From Solibacillus sp. FSL W7-1436 (lineage in GTDB: Bacteria > Bacillota > Bacilli > Bacillales_A > Planococcaceae), in contig NZ_JBBOWV010000001.1 in assembly GCF_038007305.1 (NCBI RefSeq), positions 2,966,501 to 3,030,500 on the forward strand: DNA of 64,000 bases, written 5' to 3'. This document shows, piece by piece, positions 33,953-44,477 of this stretch. The position numbers and the translations under genes are program-made. The stretch's first letter is position 1, and the number at the start of each line of letters is the position of its first letter. The notes under the pieces were generated by a model. The model searched no databases. It had not been told where the DNA came from and saw only the letters and a program-made list of their open reading frames with translations.

Positions 33953-36346
33953 ATGACGAAAGAACTGACATTGCAAGTAACAGGTATGACGTGTGCTGCT
34001 TGTTCGGCAAGGATTGAAAAAGGGTTGAACCGTATGGATGGAGTCGAATCGGCGAACGTCAACCTGGCAGTTGAAAAAGCAGCAATTCAATATGATGAAA
34101 CGGTTATTAAAGCACAGGATATTGAGCAGAAGATTCAGGCGCTCGGCTATGATGTCGTCAAAGAAAAAGCGGATTTCACAATCGACGGAATGACATGTGC
34201 GGCATGTTCGGCAAGAATCGAAAAAGTGCTCGGGAAAATGGACGGGATTGCTTCGGCAAATGTGAACCTGGCATTGGAAAAGGCGACAATAGAATTCAAC
34301 CCGTCACAAGTTTCAGTGTCCGATATTATTACGCGTATTGAAAAGATCGGTTATGGCGCACAGCCAGTTGTTGAAGGCAATCCGGTTGATCATCGGGAGA
34401 AAGCAATTCAGCGGCAAACGGTTAAATTTATCTCGGCGGCGATTTTATCATTGCCGCTGTTATGGACGATGGTTGCCCATTTTTCATTTACGAGCTTTTT
34501 ATATGTGCCTGACATCATTATGAATCCTTGGGTACAGCTGGCATTAGCAACACCTGTTCAATTTATTATTGGCTGGCAATTCTACGTGGGAGCATATAAA
34601 TCATTGCGCAGTGGTGCTGCAAATATGGATGTGCTCGTTGTGATGGGAACAAGTGCGGCCTATTTCTATAGTATTTACCAAATGCTCGCACATCCGAACG
34701 GTCATATGCCGCACCTGTATTTTGAAACGAGCGCGGTGTTGATTACATTGATTTTATTAGGAAAACTGTTTGAAGCGCGTGCAAAAGGCAAATCATCACA
34801 GGCAATCAAGCAGTTGATGGGGATGCAGGCGAAAACAGCACTGGTGATCCGTAATGGCGTCGAACAGTCTGTACCGCTTGAAGAAGTACGCATCCATGAT
34901 ATTGTCCGCGTGAAGCCGGGTGAAAAAATTCCTGTTGATGGGGAAGTCGTTTCGGGAACTTCAGCAGTGGACGAATCGATGCTGACAGGTGAAAGTTTAC
35001 CGGTGGAAAAAAACATCGGAGATTTTGTTTATGGTGCTACATTGAATAAAAATGGTGCACTGGAAATGAAGGCATTAAAAGTTGGGAGTGAAACAGCATT
35101 ATCCCAAATCATTAAAATTGTCGAGTCCGCTCAAGGTTCCAAAGCACCGATTCAGCGTCTTGCCGATAAGATTTCCAATATTTTTGTACCGATTGTTGTA
35201 GGGATTGCCGCTCTAACATTTATTTTATGGTGGCTGATCGGCGGAGAATTTGTCCAGGCATTTGAAGCGACGATTGCCGTTCTTGTTATCGCATGTCCAT
35301 GTGCGCTCGGCTTGGCAACGCCGACCTCGATTATGGCGGGCTCAGGACGTGCCGCACAGCTCGGCATATTGTTTAAAGGCGGAGAACATCTTGAACAGAC
35401 AGGTTTTGTCGATACGATTGTAGTTGATAAAACAGGGACTGTAACAAATGGGAAACCGGTGCTGACAGAAGTTGTGCTGTTCAATGATTTTGCCGAAAAT
35501 GATGTACTTCGCATTGTTGCATCAGCAGAAAAACAATCCGAACATCCATTGGCAGAAGCGATTGTTGAAGGAGTGTTAGAGCGCGGGATTACGCTTTCGG
35601 CTGTTTCTGGATTCCAGGCACTTCCCGGGCTCGGCATTGAAGCACAAGCGGATAATACAGAAGTTGCCGTTGGTACGAGAAAACTGATGCAAGATCAACA
35701 AATCAGTATCGATGAAGCGGTTGAACAGCAGCTGATTTCATTGGAACAGCATGGGAAGACGGCGATGCTTGTTGCGATTAACAAACAATTTGCAGCAATT
35801 ATTGCGGTTGCAGATACGGTAAAAGAAACATCTGCCGAAGCGGTAAAACGTCTGCATGCGCTTGGCCTGAACGTCATTATGCTTACAGGAGATAATGAGC
35901 GTACTGCAAAAGCGATTGCTGCTGAAGTGGGTATTGATGAAGTAATTGCAGAAGTGCTGCCGGAACAAAAGGCACAGCAAATCGAAAAATTGAAACAGCA
36001 AGGTCGGAATGTTGCAATGGTCGGGGACGGGATCAACGACGCACCGGCACTTGCGGTAGCTGATATCGGGATGGCGATCGGTACGGGTACGGATGTAGCG
36101 ATGGAAGCGGCGGACATTACATTAATTCGCGGGGATCTGAACAGTATTGCCGATGCGATTTTAATGAGCCGTAAAACGATGACGAATATTAAACAAAACC
36201 TGTTTTGGGCATTTGCCTATAATGTCATCGGTATTCCGATTGCCGCGCTCGGTTTCCTTGCTCCATGGGTAGCAGGTGCAGCGATGGCATTCAGTTCCGT
36301 TTCGGTTGTATTGAATGCTTTAAGGCTGCAGCGTGTGAAATTGTAA
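33953..36346 (+). CDS. copA: P1B-type Cu(I)-exporting ATPase CopA
   Basis: The 797-residue protein has two N-terminal metal-binding domains with CAAC motifs ([13 protein letters not shown] and [13 protein letters not shown]), TGES in the actuator domain, CPC in the membrane ([11 protein letters not shown]), phosphorylation site DKTGT, and [10 protein letters not shown] at the hinge. HP motif SEHPLAEAI is present. This is a complete CopA. It pumps Cu(I) out at the cost of ATP. The gene is preceded by a CsoR operator. Confidence 0.97.
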   Translation: MTKELTLQVTGMTCAACSARIEKGLNRMDGVESANVNLAVEKAAIQYDETVIKAQDIEQKIQALGYDVVKEKADFTIDGMTCAACSARIEKVLGKMDGIASANVNLALEKATIEFNPSQVSVSDIITRIEKIGYGAQPVVEGNPVDHREKAIQRQTVKFISAAILSLPLLWTMVAHFSFTSFLYVPDIIMNPWVQLALATPVQFIIGWQFYVGAYKSLRSGAANMDVLVVMGTSAAYFYSIYQMLAHPNGHMPHLYFETSAVLITLILLGKLFEARAKGKSSQAIKQLMGMQAKTALVIRNGVEQSVPLEEVRIHDIVRVKPGEKIPVDGEVVSGTSAVDESMLTGESLPVEKNIGDFVYGATLNKNGALEMKALKVGSETALSQIIKIVESAQGSKAPIQRLADKISNIFVPIVVGIAALTFILWWLIGGEFVQAFEATIAVLVIACPCALGLATPTSIMAGSGRAAQLGILFKGGEHLEQTGFVDTIVVDKTGTVTNGKPVLTEVVLFNDFAENDVLRIVASAEKQSEHPLAEAIVEGVLERGITLSAVSGFQALPGLGIEAQADNTEVAVGTRKLMQDQQISIDEAVEQQLISLEQHGKTAMLVAINKQFAAIIAVADTVKETSAEAVKRLHALGLNVIMLTGDNERTAKAIAAEVGIDEVIAEVLPEQKAQQIEKLKQQGRNVAMVGDGINDAPALAVADIGMAIGTGTDVAMEAADITLIRGDLNSIADAILMSRKTMTNIKQNLFWAFAYNVIGIPIAALGFLAPWVAGAAMAFSSVSVVLNALRLQRVKL

Positions 36347-36551
36347 AATATCCGGTATCCTGGATAAAGAATGCGGATGGGATTGAAGGAAGCTGACAAT
36401 CAATATTGAAGTTTAAATTCGATAAGAATATTCCAACATAGAAATACAGCATTTGTTTTAAAAAAGTTTGTTGTGGAAACGTACAATGAAGTGTTAAATG
36501 CGTTTGAACATACTAGCACTCTAATTTCTTATAATGATTGGGGCCAATAAT

Positions 36552-37550
36552 ATGAATGAAGATTCAAAGGTATATGATGTCACGATTATCGGTGGAGGTC
36601 CTGCAGGGATGTTTACGGCATTCTATGGAGGCATGCGCCAGCTTGAAGTGAAATTGATTGAAAGTCTGCCGCAATTAGGCGGGCAGCTTGCAGCACTTTA
36701 TCCGGAAAAATATATTTATGATATCGCAGGATTTCCAAAAATCCGTGCACAGGAACTTGTCAATAATCTGAAAGAACAAATGTCAGCCTTTGAGCAGTCG
36801 ATCGTAACTGGTCAAAGTGTTGAAGCCATTGAAAAGTTGGAGGACGGAACATTTAAGCTGACAACCGATAAAGAAATACATTATACAAAAACCATCATCA
36901 TTACAGCAGGTCTTGGTGCATTCCAGCCAAGACAGCTGGAAGTTGAAGGAGCCGATTATTACGAAGGCAAAAACCTTCATTACTTCATCCACAATATAAG
37001 TGAATTCAAAGGGAAAAATGTTGTCATTTTCGGTGGCGGGGATTCTGCTATTGACTGGTCGCTTATGCTTGAACCGATTGCTAAGAAAGTTACACTTGTG
37101 CATAGACGAGATCAGTTCCGGGCGCATGAACACAGCGTTGAAAATCTGTTCAATTCCGGTGTTGAAATAAAAACGCCTTATATGCCTGATGAATTGGTTG
37201 GCGATGAAAATGGTATTAGACAGATTATCATCCGAAATGCAGAAGGCGAAAAGGAAACACTTGAAGTCGACGATATCATCGTAAATTATGGATTTAAATC
37301 CTCTTTAGGACCGATTAAAGAGTGGGGTTTGGAAATCGAGAGAAATTCCATTATCGTCAACCCAAAAATGGAAACCAATATCGAAGGAATCTATGCGGTT
37401 GGGGACGTCACAACATACGATGGAAAAGTGAAGTTGATTGCAACGGGATTCGGTGAAGCGCCGGTTGCCATCAGTGCAGCGCGGCTGTATATTGATCCGA
37501 CAGCAAAAAAACATGTACCGCACAGTACGGATCTTTTTAAAGGGAATTAG
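36552..37550 (+). CDS. Ferredoxin/flavodoxin-NADP(+) reductase (YumC type)
   Basis: The product is 332 residues from ATG 36552 (a start at 36534 would lack a site). The FAD Rossmann motif [16 protein letters not shown] and the NADPH motif [15 protein letters not shown] are intact, as is [26 protein letters not shown]. It moves electrons between NADPH and ferredoxin or flavodoxin. The order matches thioredoxin-reductase-like FNR but without a CxxC disulfide. It is a functional paralogue of the broken copy at 11247-14777. Confidence 0.92.
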   Translation: MNEDSKVYDVTIIGGGPAGMFTAFYGGMRQLEVKLIESLPQLGGQLAALYPEKYIYDIAGFPKIRAQELVNNLKEQMSAFEQSIVTGQSVEAIEKLEDGTFKLTTDKEIHYTKTIIITAGLGAFQPRQLEVEGADYYEGKNLHYFIHNISEFKGKNVVIFGGGDSAIDWSLMLEPIAKKVTLVHRRDQFRAHEHSVENLFNSGVEIKTPYMPDELVGDENGIRQIIIRNAEGEKETLEVDDIIVNYGFKSSLGPIKEWGLEIERNSIIVNPKMETNIEGIYAVGDVTTYDGKVKLIATGFGEAPVAISAARLYIDPTAKKHVPHSTDLFKGN

Positions 37551-37564
37551 CCATATATTGATAA

Positions 37565-37596
37565 ATACCATTTCCTTACGGGGAAGTGGTATTTTT
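37565..37596 (+). terminator. Terminator after the ferredoxin-NADP reductase gene
   Basis: ATACCATTTCC pairs with GGAAGTGGTAT, followed by TTTTTATTTT. Confidence 0.8.
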
Positions 37597-37744
37597 ATTT
37601 TCTTCCGATGTTACAAATTTGTTTGATGTATCAAAATCTATTATTTTGCGAAGACCTTTACCTATTACTTTCTGAAAATTCCATTTTTCGTTATGATAGA
37701 GTGAGCAGGAAAATAATGATAGATACAAGGGGAGTGCCTAAACT

Positions 37745-38551
37745 ATGGAATATATTACACTTAATAATGAAGTAAAAATGCCGATTGTTGGTACCGGTAC
37801 TAATACGTACGGTAAAGTAAATAAAGACTATAATGGTGAATTAAAAAATGAAATTCCTGAACTTGAATCAGCACTTGAACTGGGATACCGTTCAATAGAT
37901 GCAGCGATCAGTTATCGAAACGAAGCGCTTGTCGGGGGGATTTTAGCAGAAAGCTCAGTGCCTCGGGAAGAGCTGTTCATTACGACAAAAGTTCCTGCGA
38001 GGGAAGAATATGTTTCCTCAAAGGAATCGACGCGTGCAGCCATTGATAATAGTCTAAAAAACTTCAAAACAGACTATCTGGACCTGCTTCTGATTCATGC
38101 TCCGATCGAAGACAAAGAGCAGCTTAAAAACACTTGGGAAGTTTTTGAAGAATATTATGAGGCGGGCAAACTGAAAGCAATCGGCGTTTCAAACTTCAAG
38201 AAAAATCATTTGGATGAATTGAATGAATTCGCGAAAGTGAAGCCAGCCGTTAATCAAATACAAATTAATTTAACAGAAAAAAATAAAGAACTCCTGGATG
38301 TTTTGAAGGAAGAGGGCATTACACCCGTAGCGTGGGGACCGATGAAAACGGAAGAACATCAAGATAAAGTACTGGATGAAATCGGTAAGGCATATGGGAA
38401 ATCCGGTGCTCAAGTGTTATTGAAATACCAAATAGGGCGCGGCGTGGTCGTTATTCCGAAATCACACAACCGTGAAAATCAGGCAGCGAATCTGGACCTT
38501 TTCGATTTCGAACTGACTGCAGCGGATGTAGAAAAAATTGATAACCTTTAA
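37745..38551 (+). CDS. Aldo/keto reductase
   Basis: The 268-residue (alpha/beta)8 barrel shows the N-terminal strand VPIVGTGTNTYGKVN-like region, the catalytic Tyr context AISYRNEALVGGIL, then LDLLLIHAP, AIGVSNFKKNHLDEL and VVVIPKSHNRENQAANLDLF near the nucleotide site. It uses NADPH to reduce aldehydes or ketones. AAGGGGAG precedes the start. Confidence 0.9.
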   Translation: MEYITLNNEVKMPIVGTGTNTYGKVNKDYNGELKNEIPELESALELGYRSIDAAISYRNEALVGGILAESSVPREELFITTKVPAREEYVSSKESTRAAIDNSLKNFKTDYLDLLLIHAPIEDKEQLKNTWEVFEEYYEAGKLKAIGVSNFKKNHLDELNEFAKVKPAVNQIQINLTEKNKELLDVLKEEGITPVAWGPMKTEEHQDKVLDEIGKAYGKSGAQVLLKYQIGRGVVVIPKSHNRENQAANLDLFDFELTAADVEKIDNL

Positions 38552-38566
38552 TAAGGCATTTACTAG

Positions 38567-38595
38567 GCGTCTCCTATTTTGGAGACGCTTGTTTG
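38567..38595. terminator. Possible terminator after the aldo/keto reductase
   Basis: GCGTCTCC pairs with GGAGACGC; the T run is weak (TTGTTT). It overlaps the 3' end of the convergent minus-strand gene. Confidence 0.55.
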
Positions 38596-38873
38596 ATTTC
38601 AACCTTAGTTAACAGGCCACTTATCAAAATAATAGCACCAATGAAAAACATTGAAATAAATAGTATGACCATTACACCCATTCCCGCAAAGCCTTCTCGG
38701 GCAAAAATAGCGAAACAAATTCCAACTAGCCAGGAAACGAACGGGTTTAATCCAATCATGATTAAGATCCCCCATACAATCCGCTTTCTTCTTAATGATT
38801 GACCTTTCGATAATGCCCGGCCAATCGCTACGACAACAATGATAACTAATAATGCGACTCCCAATGTTTTCAA
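38574..38873 (-). CDS. Small membrane protein of the PadR operon
   Basis: The 99-residue protein has three hydrophobic helices (residues 4-19, 33-52 and 66-89). The TTG at 38873 leaves no spacing from AGGGG; an in-frame TTG at 38864 with nine bases is better, which would drop three residues. It follows the HAAS-domain gene by a few bases. Family unknown. Confidence 0.55.
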   Translation of the reverse strand: MKTLGVALLVIIVVVAIGRALSKGQSLRRKRIVWGILIMIGLNPFVSWLVGICFAIFAREGFAGMGVMVILFISMFFIGAIILISGLLTKVEIKQASPK

Positions 38874-38876
38874 CCC

Positions 38877-39494
38877 CTAATTTTTTTCATCTATACTATA
38901 CGTATATAATTGACGCCCTACAACGTAAAAGATTACATATAATGGAATCAACAGTTCGTCGTGAAGTAACCAATCTTCTAAAGTATCCGGCTGGAATTGA
39001 AAATATACGATTAATTCATACAATAACGTCGGTACGATAAAAATGGTTGTCACATTAAGCCATTTTGTTTTATAAGCCTTTTTAGCTTCGTTATATAATA
39101 ATTCCCATGCACCGAATACGAATGTGCAAATGAAAAGCAGCATGACTATCACACCGATGGAAATAGGTGAAGCATTACGGGGCTCCAGCCATTTTGAAAT
39201 AAAGTTGGCGCTAATACATAGTGTAGAAATTGTAAATACGATCGCTGCACAAAAGCGTATCCATTTATAATGCGGAAACAATACGTTTTTCATTTCTTTT
39301 TCAATGTGATGCGCTTCACCAAACGACTGCAAAGCATGTTGAATGGCTTGCTGTTCGGAATAACCAACCATTCGTAATTCATCGATATGCTCCAAAATAT
39401 GATGTTCAATTTCTTCTTTCATCAATGCACGTTCATCATCATTGATTGGCAAATTTCCTGCAATTTTTTCAACATATTGTTTAACGACTTCCAT
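38877..39494 (-). CDS. HAAS/DUF1700-type membrane protein (permease-prefix domain)
   Basis: The product is 205 residues from ATG 39494. The N-terminal 70 residues (VEKIAGNLPINDDERALMKEEIEHHILEHIDEL...QAIQHALQSFGEAHHIEKEM) are a HAAS-like helical domain, and the C-terminal part has about four membrane helices. Such proteins are usually encoded directly after a PadR regulator, as here (overlap with padR). The function is unclear; they are often part of antibiotic or envelope stress modules. Confidence 0.75.
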   Translation of the reverse strand: MEVVKQYVEKIAGNLPINDDERALMKEEIEHHILEHIDELRMVGYSEQQAIQHALQSFGEAHHIEKEMKNVLFPHYKWIRFCAAIVFTISTLCISANFISKWLEPRNASPISIGVIVMLLFICTFVFGAWELLYNEAKKAYKTKWLNVTTIFIVPTLLYELIVYFQFQPDTLEDWLLHDELLIPLYVIFYVVGRQLYTYSIDEKN

Positions 39495-39816
39495 ACAATC
39501 CACCTGCCGTTCGTTTTATTAAACGGGTCAACTGCTCCCAACTCGATAATTTTTGCTTTAATTGTTCACGACCTACATCTGTAATTGCATAGTATTTCCG
39601 GCGTTTCCCGGAAGTTTCGTCTTGCCAATAACTCGTCACAAAACGCTGCTGTTCTAAACGCTTTAACGCCGGATATAACGTACCTTCATTCATTGAGTAG
39701 GCTTCATCGCTCAATACACGAAGCTGCTTTGTCATTTCATAGCCGTATCGATCCTGTTCTGCCAGTAGGGATAGCAGTAAAATATCGATACTTCCTTTCA
39801 TCATTTCCTTTTCCAC
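39481..39816 (-). CDS. PadR-family transcriptional regulator
   Basis: The 111-residue protein with a GTG start behind AAAGGAGGTGA has the PadR winged helix: KGSIDILLLSLLAEQDRYGYEMTKQL, then the MNEGTLYPALKRLEQQRFVTSYW recognition region and RKYYAITDVGREQL. It overlaps the HAAS-domain gene by 14 bp. An autoregulatory palindrome lies just upstream. Confidence 0.92.
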   Translation of the reverse strand: MEKEMMKGSIDILLLSLLAEQDRYGYEMTKQLRVLSDEAYSMNEGTLYPALKRLEQQRFVTSYWQDETSGKRRKYYAITDVGREQLKQKLSSWEQLTRLIKRTAGGLYGSR

Positions 39817-39853
39817 TATTTACAATCACCTCCTTTATATACATATTAATCCA

Positions 39854-39876
39854 ATGTACATCGTAATACAATGTAT
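39854..39876 (-). promoter_or_regulatory. Candidate PadR operator
   Basis: The palindrome ATACAATGTAT is near a second half-site ATGTACAT, in the region expected for the padR promoter. PadR proteins bind ATGTAC/GTACAT-type inverted repeats, so autoregulation is plausible. Confidence 0.55.
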
Positions 39877-40052
39877 TAAATGAAATCATATGTAAGTGGT
39901 TTAAGGTAAAAGGGAATTCTAGCTATTAAAATGGTTGACGAAACATAACAGTAGTTTAAAATTACATATCAGTTAGAGCTTAAAAAAGGATAAGATGAAT
40001 GATTCCCATTCATCGATTACGGATTAATTGGTTAAAGAAAGGAAGTTGTATT

Positions 40053-40448
40053 TTGTCAAAAGGGCTTATTCATCATATTGAACTGTATGTTTCAGATTTA
40101 AAAAGTTCCATCAATTTTTGGGGTTGGTTTTTAGAAGAATTGGGATATGAATCTTTTCAATCGTGGGAAAGCGGACAGAGTTGGAAAATGGGAGAGACCT
40201 ATATCGTTTTTGTGCAAGCAGAAGAACGGTTTATGGATGTCCCTTACCATAGAAGTCGGGTTGGTCTAAACCATTTGGCCTTCCATGCAAGCTCCCGTCA
40301 AGAAGTAGATGATATGACAAAAATGTTGGAAAGGAAAGGTGTCAAAATCCTTTATACGGATAAACATCCCTATGCAGGAGGGGAAGATTATTACGCGGTA
40401 TTTTTTGAAGATCCAGATAGAATTAAGGTTGAATTGGTTGCACCATAA
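40053..40448 (+). CDS. VOC-family (glyoxalase/bleomycin-resistance) protein
   Basis: The product is 131 residues from TTG 40053 with AAAGGAAG upstream (an ATG at 39999 has no site). The pattern IHHIELYVSDLKSSINFWGWFLEELGYE then GLNHLAFHASSRQEVDDM and ELVAP is a single vicinal-oxygen-chelate domain. His and Glu residues (HHIELYV, LNHLAFH, VELV) would bind a metal. The reaction is not known; single gene. Confidence 0.8.
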   Translation: MSKGLIHHIELYVSDLKSSINFWGWFLEELGYESFQSWESGQSWKMGETYIVFVQAEERFMDVPYHRSRVGLNHLAFHASSRQEVDDMTKMLERKGVKILYTDKHPYAGGEDYYAVFFEDPDRIKVELVAP

Positions 40449-40483
40449 CCTTTCCTGCTTTGATGTTTTAACCTCTTTAAAAC

Positions 40484-40522
40484 AAAAAACGGAATGCCTG
40501 CTAAATTACAGGTGTTCCGTTA
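40484..40522 (+). terminator. Terminator after the VOC gene
   Basis: AACGGAATGCCTG pairs with CAGGTGTTCCGTT. Confidence 0.6.
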
Positions 40523-40545
40523 TCGCATATTCTACACTAAAGAAT

Positions 40546-41307
40546 CTATTCCTTCCGCATAATAAAGCTCAAATGTCTGCCTGTTGAGCGGTCCTGGCGG
40601 TGGGAGAATCCATCCTTGTCAATATATGTGCACATATAGTCAATCGTAATATTTTCTTCAGGCACTCCTGCTAGCATGCACTGTTTTTTCACGGTTAGCT
40701 GGTTGTTGATATGGAATTTGCCTGTTTCTTCATTCCAATACATAAATTCATCCGCATAGCCGAGTGCTTTGAATTTTACCTGAACATCGGCATCCACTTC
40801 GAATTTTTCCTGGCTGATTGCAGGCCCGATCATTACTTTCAAATCACTCAAATTACAATTTTCCTCTTGTTGTAAATGCTGCAGCAGCTTCAATGTAATT
40901 TCTTTAATCGTCCCTTGCCATCCGGAATGAACAGCGCCGATGACATTTGTTTTTTCATTGTAAAATAAGACAGGTACACAGTCTGCGGTAAAGCTGGAAA
41001 TCACGACATTCGGTTCGTACGTATACAGTGCATCGGTGTCAGAAACAGCAGTTGCGTTGTCGGTAGCTCCTTTGCCGATTTCGGATTTTTCCACACGGAA
41101 GAAGTTTGCGCTATGTGTCTGATTCGCGCATACAAACTTAGATAGATCTGTTTGCAGCAGTGTGGCCAGCTGTTCGCGGTTTTCGATAATATCAGCTTTG
41201 TTTTTGCAAACATGGAGTGCCATATTATTGTCCTCGGCAAATGATGGATCTTTCAAAGTTATGCCCAGTACGCGTTTTTCATTATTTTCATAAAATTTTA
41301 TCTTCAT
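40546..41307 (-). CDS. Laccase-domain purine nucleoside phosphorylase/polyphenol oxidase (YfiH/YlmD type)
   Basis: The product is 253 residues from ATG 41307 with AGGGGGTG upstream. The family's metal ligands are seen in ANQTHSANFF, SFTADCVPVLF and AVHSGWQGTIKEI. The late VPEENITIDYMCTYID and C-terminal SHRQDRSTGRHLSFI also fit. Members are reported to act on purine nucleosides and to oxidise polyphenols. It is divergent from the 41396 membrane-protein gene. Confidence 0.88.
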   Translation of the reverse strand: MKIKFYENNEKRVLGITLKDPSFAEDNNMALHVCKNKADIIENREQLATLLQTDLSKFVCANQTHSANFFRVEKSEIGKGATDNATAVSDTDALYTYEPNVVISSFTADCVPVLFYNEKTNVIGAVHSGWQGTIKEITLKLLQHLQQEENCNLSDLKVMIGPAISQEKFEVDADVQVKFKALGYADEFMYWNEETGKFHINNQLTVKKQCMLAGVPEENITIDYMCTYIDKDGFSHRQDRSTGRHLSFIMRKE

Positions 41308-41395
41308 TTTATCACCCCCTGTACTATACCCGTAAAAGCAAATTTTGTATAGGCAATTGGTGTTTGGTATAATAATGAAAAATAGGGGGTATGTG

Positions 41396-41824
41396 ATGAA
41401 AAGTTGGCAAATCATTTTAACGGGTTTTTTACCTTATGTCATGGCGGTCATTGTCTTTATCGCGCTTTCATTGCCTACTTTGAATCAAATGATCACACTT
41501 GGAACTGCTGCTGCCCTTATTATTTATGTTTTGCCGATTTATTTTTTTGTCGTGATTCCATGGTATTATGTGTTGTACATTATGCGTAAAAATTACAGCA
41601 AACGGGCACTTTACTTAACAAGCTTTGTTTTTTGCATTCTGCAGCCAATCGTATTCGGATACTTTATGAAAGCACCGGTCGGCAGCGCGGATTTTTTATT
41701 TTTTGTATCACCACCGTTTATAGTTGGCATAATGGTTAGTACACTGTGTATTAACTGGTTTTATAAAGAAAATTTGCAGCAGACGACAAATGGAAGGGGA
41801 GAGCCGATTGGAATTGACGATTGA
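41396..41824 (+). CDS. Membrane protein, unknown
   Basis: The product is 142 residues from ATG 41396 (TAGGGGGT upstream). Four hydrophobic helices are visible (approximately residues 4-25, 29-56, 70-90 and 103-120). It overlaps the RNase H-like gene by 17 bp. I do not recognise the family. Confidence 0.6.
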   Translation: MKSWQIILTGFLPYVMAVIVFIALSLPTLNQMITLGTAAALIIYVLPIYFFVVIPWYYVLYIMRKNYSKRALYLTSFVFCILQPIVFGYFMKAPVGSADFLFFVSPPFIVGIMVSTLCINWFYKENLQQTTNGRGEPIGIDD

Positions 41825-42479
41825 ATGGCAATACATGACAAAGGCAAAGCAGGAAATCACATGGCGAAGTGAGGCAATTCCTGCAGCACATGCCTATACA
41901 CTCGTACTGGATATGGAAAATACAGGACGTACAAAAAATATTGTGATGACGGATGAACATGACAGTACCTGGACATTAAAAGAGCTGAAAAAATATTTGA
42001 AATCTCTCGAAACAGAACCTACCGAAGTAGAAGTCTATTTTGATGGCGGTTTTAATAGAGAAGAAAAGCTGGCCGGTTTAGGGATAGTCGTCTATTATAA
42101 ACAGAACGGAAAAAACTATCGCTTGCGGACGAACCGGCTGGCGGAGTATTTAACATCAAACAATGAAGCGGAATATGCGGCATTAAATCTTGCGGTCGAA
42201 CAGCTGGAGGAAATGGGTGTTCATCACCAGAAAATAAAGATTTACGGCGATTCCCAAGTCGTCATTAATGAAATGAACGGCGAATGGGCAGTAACCGATA
42301 GTGTTCTAACAACTTGGGCGGATAAAATCGATGCAAAACTCCAGAAACTCGGGATTCGACCGGAGTATCAATATATTGACCGCAAACTAAACGGTGAAGC
42401 GGATCAGCTTGCTAATCAGGCGCTTCAGGAAACGGAAATATACGCGGATATTGATATACGAAAAAGTAAGAAAAGATAG
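41808..42479 (+). CDS. RNase H-like protein (YpeP/YpdQ type)
   Basis: The product is 223 residues if TTG 41808 is used (AAGGGGAG six bases earlier); ATG 41790 is the alternative. The RNase H fold starts at VEVYFDGGFNREEKLAGLGIVVYY (first Asp), with the Glu in SNNEAEYAALNLAV, the second Asp in IYGDSQVVINEM and the last acid in NGEADQLANQAL. These four acids would bind two metals, so it may cut RNA in RNA-DNA hybrids. The N-terminal 70 residues are a separate domain of unknown role. Confidence 0.8.
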   Translation: MELTIEWQYMTKAKQEITWRSEAIPAAHAYTLVLDMENTGRTKNIVMTDEHDSTWTLKELKKYLKSLETEPTEVEVYFDGGFNREEKLAGLGIVVYYKQNGKNYRLRTNRLAEYLTSNNEAEYAALNLAVEQLEEMGVHHQKIKIYGDSQVVINEMNGEWAVTDSVLTTWADKIDAKLQKLGIRPEYQYIDRKLNGEADQLANQALQETEIYADIDIRKSKKR

Positions 42480-42495
42480 ATGAAAGGGGATTTTT

Positions 42496-42798
42496 ATGAT
42501 TCGTTCTGTTGGTACAGGGAGTTCCAGTTTAAACAACCAGACACGTCCCCGAAATTTACAGCAGCAAACTACAGCCTTCCCGAAAATCGGTGAAGGTCAA
42601 AGTGTCGCACGAGAGCAGGAAAAGCTGCAGACTAATGAGGCCGAAAGAGGACCGATAATGGTTGGGGTCAAACCGAAAGCACAGCTGAAATCCATTTTTG
42701 ATGAACCGAATGATGTCGTGAAGCTGAATGCGGACGGCGACAAGCTGGAAGTCAGCAAGCGAGCGATTTCACTCGCAAAAGAAGTGCTCTATATATAA
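42496..42798 (+). CDS. Hypothetical protein
   Basis: The 100-residue hydrophilic protein has a disordered-looking N-terminal half (rich in Gln, Asn, Arg) and a C-terminal VKLNADGDKLEVSKRAISLAKEVLYI region. No motif is recognised. AAAGGGG precedes ATG 42496, and a terminator follows at once, so it is the end of the 41396-42798 transcript. Confidence 0.55.
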   Translation: MIRSVGTGSSSLNNQTRPRNLQQQTTAFPKIGEGQSVAREQEKLQTNEAERGPIMVGVKPKAQLKSIFDEPNDVVKLNADGDKLEVSKRAISLAKEVLYI

Positions 42799-42800
42799 TG

Positions 42801-42840
42801 AAAAAGCTCCGCCGGGAATATCTCGGCGGAGCTTTCGTTT
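42801..42840. terminator. Terminator between convergent genes
   Basis: AAAGCTCCGCCG pairs with CGGCGGAGCTTT. Confidence 0.85.
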
Positions 42841-42846
42841 TAAATT

Positions 42847-44265
42847 TTATTGTTGTTTTTCAAATGCACGTTCGCCAGCAATACCTGGTTGCGTTAATTC
42901 GAATGGATTTAAAATAATATCCAGCTGCTCAAGCGTGAAATAGTTGTACATTAAGCAAAGTTCGCGTACGGATTTACCGCTATGCAGTGCTTCACGTGCA
43001 ATTTGGCTTGAACGTTCATAGCCTAGGTGTGGCGCAAGTGCTGTAATAACACCGATTGAACGCTCTACAAAATCATGCAGACGCGCTTCATTTGCTTCAA
43101 TATGATCCAGACAGTATTTTGTAAATACTGTAAAGCCATTTGTCATAATTTCAATCGACTGAAGCAGATTAAATACTAGAACTGGTTCCATTACATTCAG
43201 CTCAAATTGTCCTGCTTCTGAAGCGAGTGAAATTGTTACATCGTTACCGATTACTTGGAAAGCAATTTGGTTGATGACTTCCGGCATAACCGGGTTTACT
43301 TTACCCGGCATAATTGAAGAACCTGGTTGACGTTCCGGTAAGCGAATTTCTGCAAATCCTGCTTTTGGACCTGATGCCATTAAACGTAAGTCATTACAGA
43401 TTTTCGACATATTCATCATGGCGATTTTCAGCATTGATGACACTTCAGCATACGTATCGGTGTTTTGTGTACCATCGATTAAATTGTCTACTTTTATGAA
43501 CGGGAATCCACTGTAAGTCGCGATGTTATCTACTGCCAATTTCATATATTCAGGGTCCGCATTCAGGCCTGTCCCGATTGCAGTTGCTCCGATATTGATT
43601 TGCAGCATTGTTTGCTGCGCTTTTTTGATTCGGGCAATATCACGGGAAACAACGGCAGCGTATGCACCGAATTCCTGGCCTAAACGAACAGGTACGGCAT
43701 CCTGTAAATGCGTACGACCCATTTTAACGATTGAATCGAATTCTACTGATTTTCTGATAAAGCTATCGCGCATCATTTCCATCGCCAAAATTAAATTATT
43801 TAACGTAGAAACTGTAGCGATGTGGATTGCAGACGGGAATGCATCATTTGTTGATTGCGCCATATTGACATGGCTGTTAGGACTAATGATTGAATAAGTA
43901 CCTTTTTCTTCCCCTAAAATTTCCAGTGCACGGTTTGCAATTACTTCATTGGCATTCATATTCATTGAAGTGCCTGCTCCGCCCTGAATTGGATCTACAA
44001 CGAACTGGTCGTGTAATCGTCCTGAAATAATATCATCTGATGCCTGGGCAATTGCATTAGCAATTACTGGATCCAATTTGCCGATAGCAGCATTTGCAAG
44101 TGCCGAACTTTTCTTCACGATAGCAAATGCACGAATTAATTCAGGGTGCATTGTCATTTTAGTAATCGGGAAATTTTCTAATGCACGAGTTGTTTGAACG
44201 CCATAATAAACGTCCTTTGGAATTTCTAAAGTGCCTAAAAAGTCTTTTTCAATACGTGTACTCAT
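42847..44265 (-). CDS. aspA: Aspartate ammonia-lyase
   Basis: The product is 472 residues from ATG 44265 (TTGGAGGG upstream). The aspartase/fumarase superfamily blocks are clear: GGAGTSMNMNANEVIANRA, MGRTHLQDAVPVRLGQEF, and the mobile SS loop PGSSIMPGKVNPVMPEVI. The sequence is closest to aspartase. It releases ammonia from L-aspartate to give fumarate. Single-gene unit; the neighbouring lipoprotein is divergent. Confidence 0.93.
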   Translation of the reverse strand: MSTRIEKDFLGTLEIPKDVYYGVQTTRALENFPITKMTMHPELIRAFAIVKKSSALANAAIGKLDPVIANAIAQASDDIISGRLHDQFVVDPIQGGAGTSMNMNANEVIANRALEILGEEKGTYSIISPNSHVNMAQSTNDAFPSAIHIATVSTLNNLILAMEMMRDSFIRKSVEFDSIVKMGRTHLQDAVPVRLGQEFGAYAAVVSRDIARIKKAQQTMLQINIGATAIGTGLNADPEYMKLAVDNIATYSGFPFIKVDNLIDGTQNTDTYAEVSSMLKIAMMNMSKICNDLRLMASGPKAGFAEIRLPERQPGSSIMPGKVNPVMPEVINQIAFQVIGNDVTISLASEAGQFELNVMEPVLVFNLLQSIEIMTNGFTVFTKYCLDHIEANEARLHDFVERSIGVITALAPHLGYERSSQIAREALHSGKSVRELCLMYNYFTLEQLDIILNPFELTQPGIAGERAFEKQQ

Positions 44266-44477
44266 TTGTACAAACCCTCCAAGAGAATGGTGTAATAGTT
44301 GCATAAACAACTACATTATACGCCATATTATGATAAAAGCTTACTTGCTGAATTATTAGTTTATTCAACGTTCTCATGTAAGTTTAAATTAACCAATATT
44401 AACAAATATAATGAGGGAATTTCGTAACTTTTTGATTTTTTAAACGACTAATTAGGAAAGAAATGGGGTGAATGACA